A DNA stretch of 64,000 nucleotides from Paenibacillus sp. UNC499MF (GTDB lineage: Bacteria > Bacillota > Bacilli > Paenibacillales > NBRC-103111). The position numbers and the translations under genes were made by a program. Of the stretch, positions 63,858 to 64,000 are shown in pieces (position 1 is the first letter of the stretch; every line of letters begins with the position of its first letter). The notes under the pieces are model-generated. The model ran no database searches. It was not told the origin of the DNA and worked only from the letters and a program-made list of their open reading frames with translations. The stretch spans positions 589,593 through 653,592 of the forward strand of contig NZ_FNVF01000002.1 of NCBI RefSeq assembly GCF_900107975.1, given 5' to 3'.

Positions 63858-64000
63858 TGGTCAAGCCCCCATTTAACGGACATTGAAAAAAGCCTAGGCT
63901 GCAAGCTGGCGTCGATACTCCATCGGCGTCAGCTTGTTTAGCTTTCGCTGTGGACGATGATGGTTGTAAAAATGGATGTAATCCGAAATTCTTTTTTGTG
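63858..64000 (-). mobile_element. IS3-family insertion sequence (one end only)
   Basis: The element enters from the right edge. The probable terminal repeat starts at TGGTCAAGCCCCCATTTAAC, close in pattern to IS3/IS150-group ends (TG...CCCCAT...GGACA). The exact end and target duplication cannot be fixed without the other side. Confidence 0.75.
63894..64000 (-). CDS. IS3-family transposase, C-terminal end
   Basis: About 35 codons run in from the right edge and end at TAG. The sequence YIHFYNHHRPQRKLNKLTP then MEYRRQLAA is the typical C-terminal end of the IS3-group rve integrase domain, just after the catalytic Glu helix. Partial: the rest is outside the window. Confidence 0.85.
   Translation of the reverse strand, partial: QKRISDYIHFYNHHRPQRKLNKLTPMEYRRQLAA

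Overview
The window looks like chromosomal DNA of a low-GC-phylum Gram-positive spore former of the Paenibacillaceae, most probably Paenibacillus. The evidence is the mix of genes: Spo0E-like phosphatase, YtvI, YfkA-type radical SAM protein, YunC/YunD, SufCDSUB in Firmicute order, UppP, an MtnK/MtnA pair, a multidomain GH18 chitinase, and AAAGGAGG-type ribosome binding sites with frequent GTG and TTG starts. No rRNA, tRNA or CRISPR array was seen.

Layout. (1) 1-11241 is the right-hand part of a prophage, more AT-rich than the rest. On the minus strand lie, in order of transcription, a 55-aa ORF, a large YonO-like single-chain RNA polymerase, a zinc-ribbon protein, a terminator, and then a tail module (unknown structural protein, tube-like protein, terminator, chaperone-like pair, tape measure running off the left edge). 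A plus-strand tyrosine integrase closes the element. Directly after it is a 5'-truncated yunC, so the prophage appears to be inserted inside that gene. (2) 11765-13245 holds a HTH/helical-repeat regulator translationally coupled to a 45-aa secreted propeptide, resembling a peptide quorum-sensing receptor/pheromone pair. (3) 13448-21700 is a mixed set: Spo0E-like protein, small membrane proteins, chitinase with a cre site, aldo/keto reductase, DinB-like protein, acetyltransferase, inositol-monophosphatase-like enzyme and SDR. (4) 21781-22415 is a repeat-rich spacer and leader.

(5) 22416-31461 is a dense plus-strand locus encoding a complete sugar phosphotransferase relay: PRD-type regulator, ascorbate-class EIIA, EIIB and EIIC, then a phosphotriesterase-family hydrolase, a creatininase-family amidohydrolase and a SIS-domain protein, then its own HPr and enzyme I. 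Transport, phosphorylation and processing of one unidentified substrate could all be encoded here. (6) 31462-32153 is non-coding, with a very strong terminator and three ~122-bp repeats. (7) 32154-43162 holds redox and efflux genes with divergent regulators (HxlR/AKR, TetR/MFS), the methionine-salvage pair mtnK-mtnA, Dps and a DUF1802 protein. (8) 43500-48726 is the sufCDSUB iron-sulfur operon behind a Fur-box-like sequence.

(9) 48915-63820 contains a DUF2512-like protein, two HD-GYP proteins, ThiF/MoeB-like and fused MoaD-MoaE proteins of molybdopterin synthesis, YunD, UppP, an MMPL transporter, a radical SAM protein, a CNNM/CorC protein and YtvI. The right edge enters an IS3-family element. 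Starts were chosen from ribosome binding sites where possible. All functional names rest on motif recognition by eye, not on database searches.
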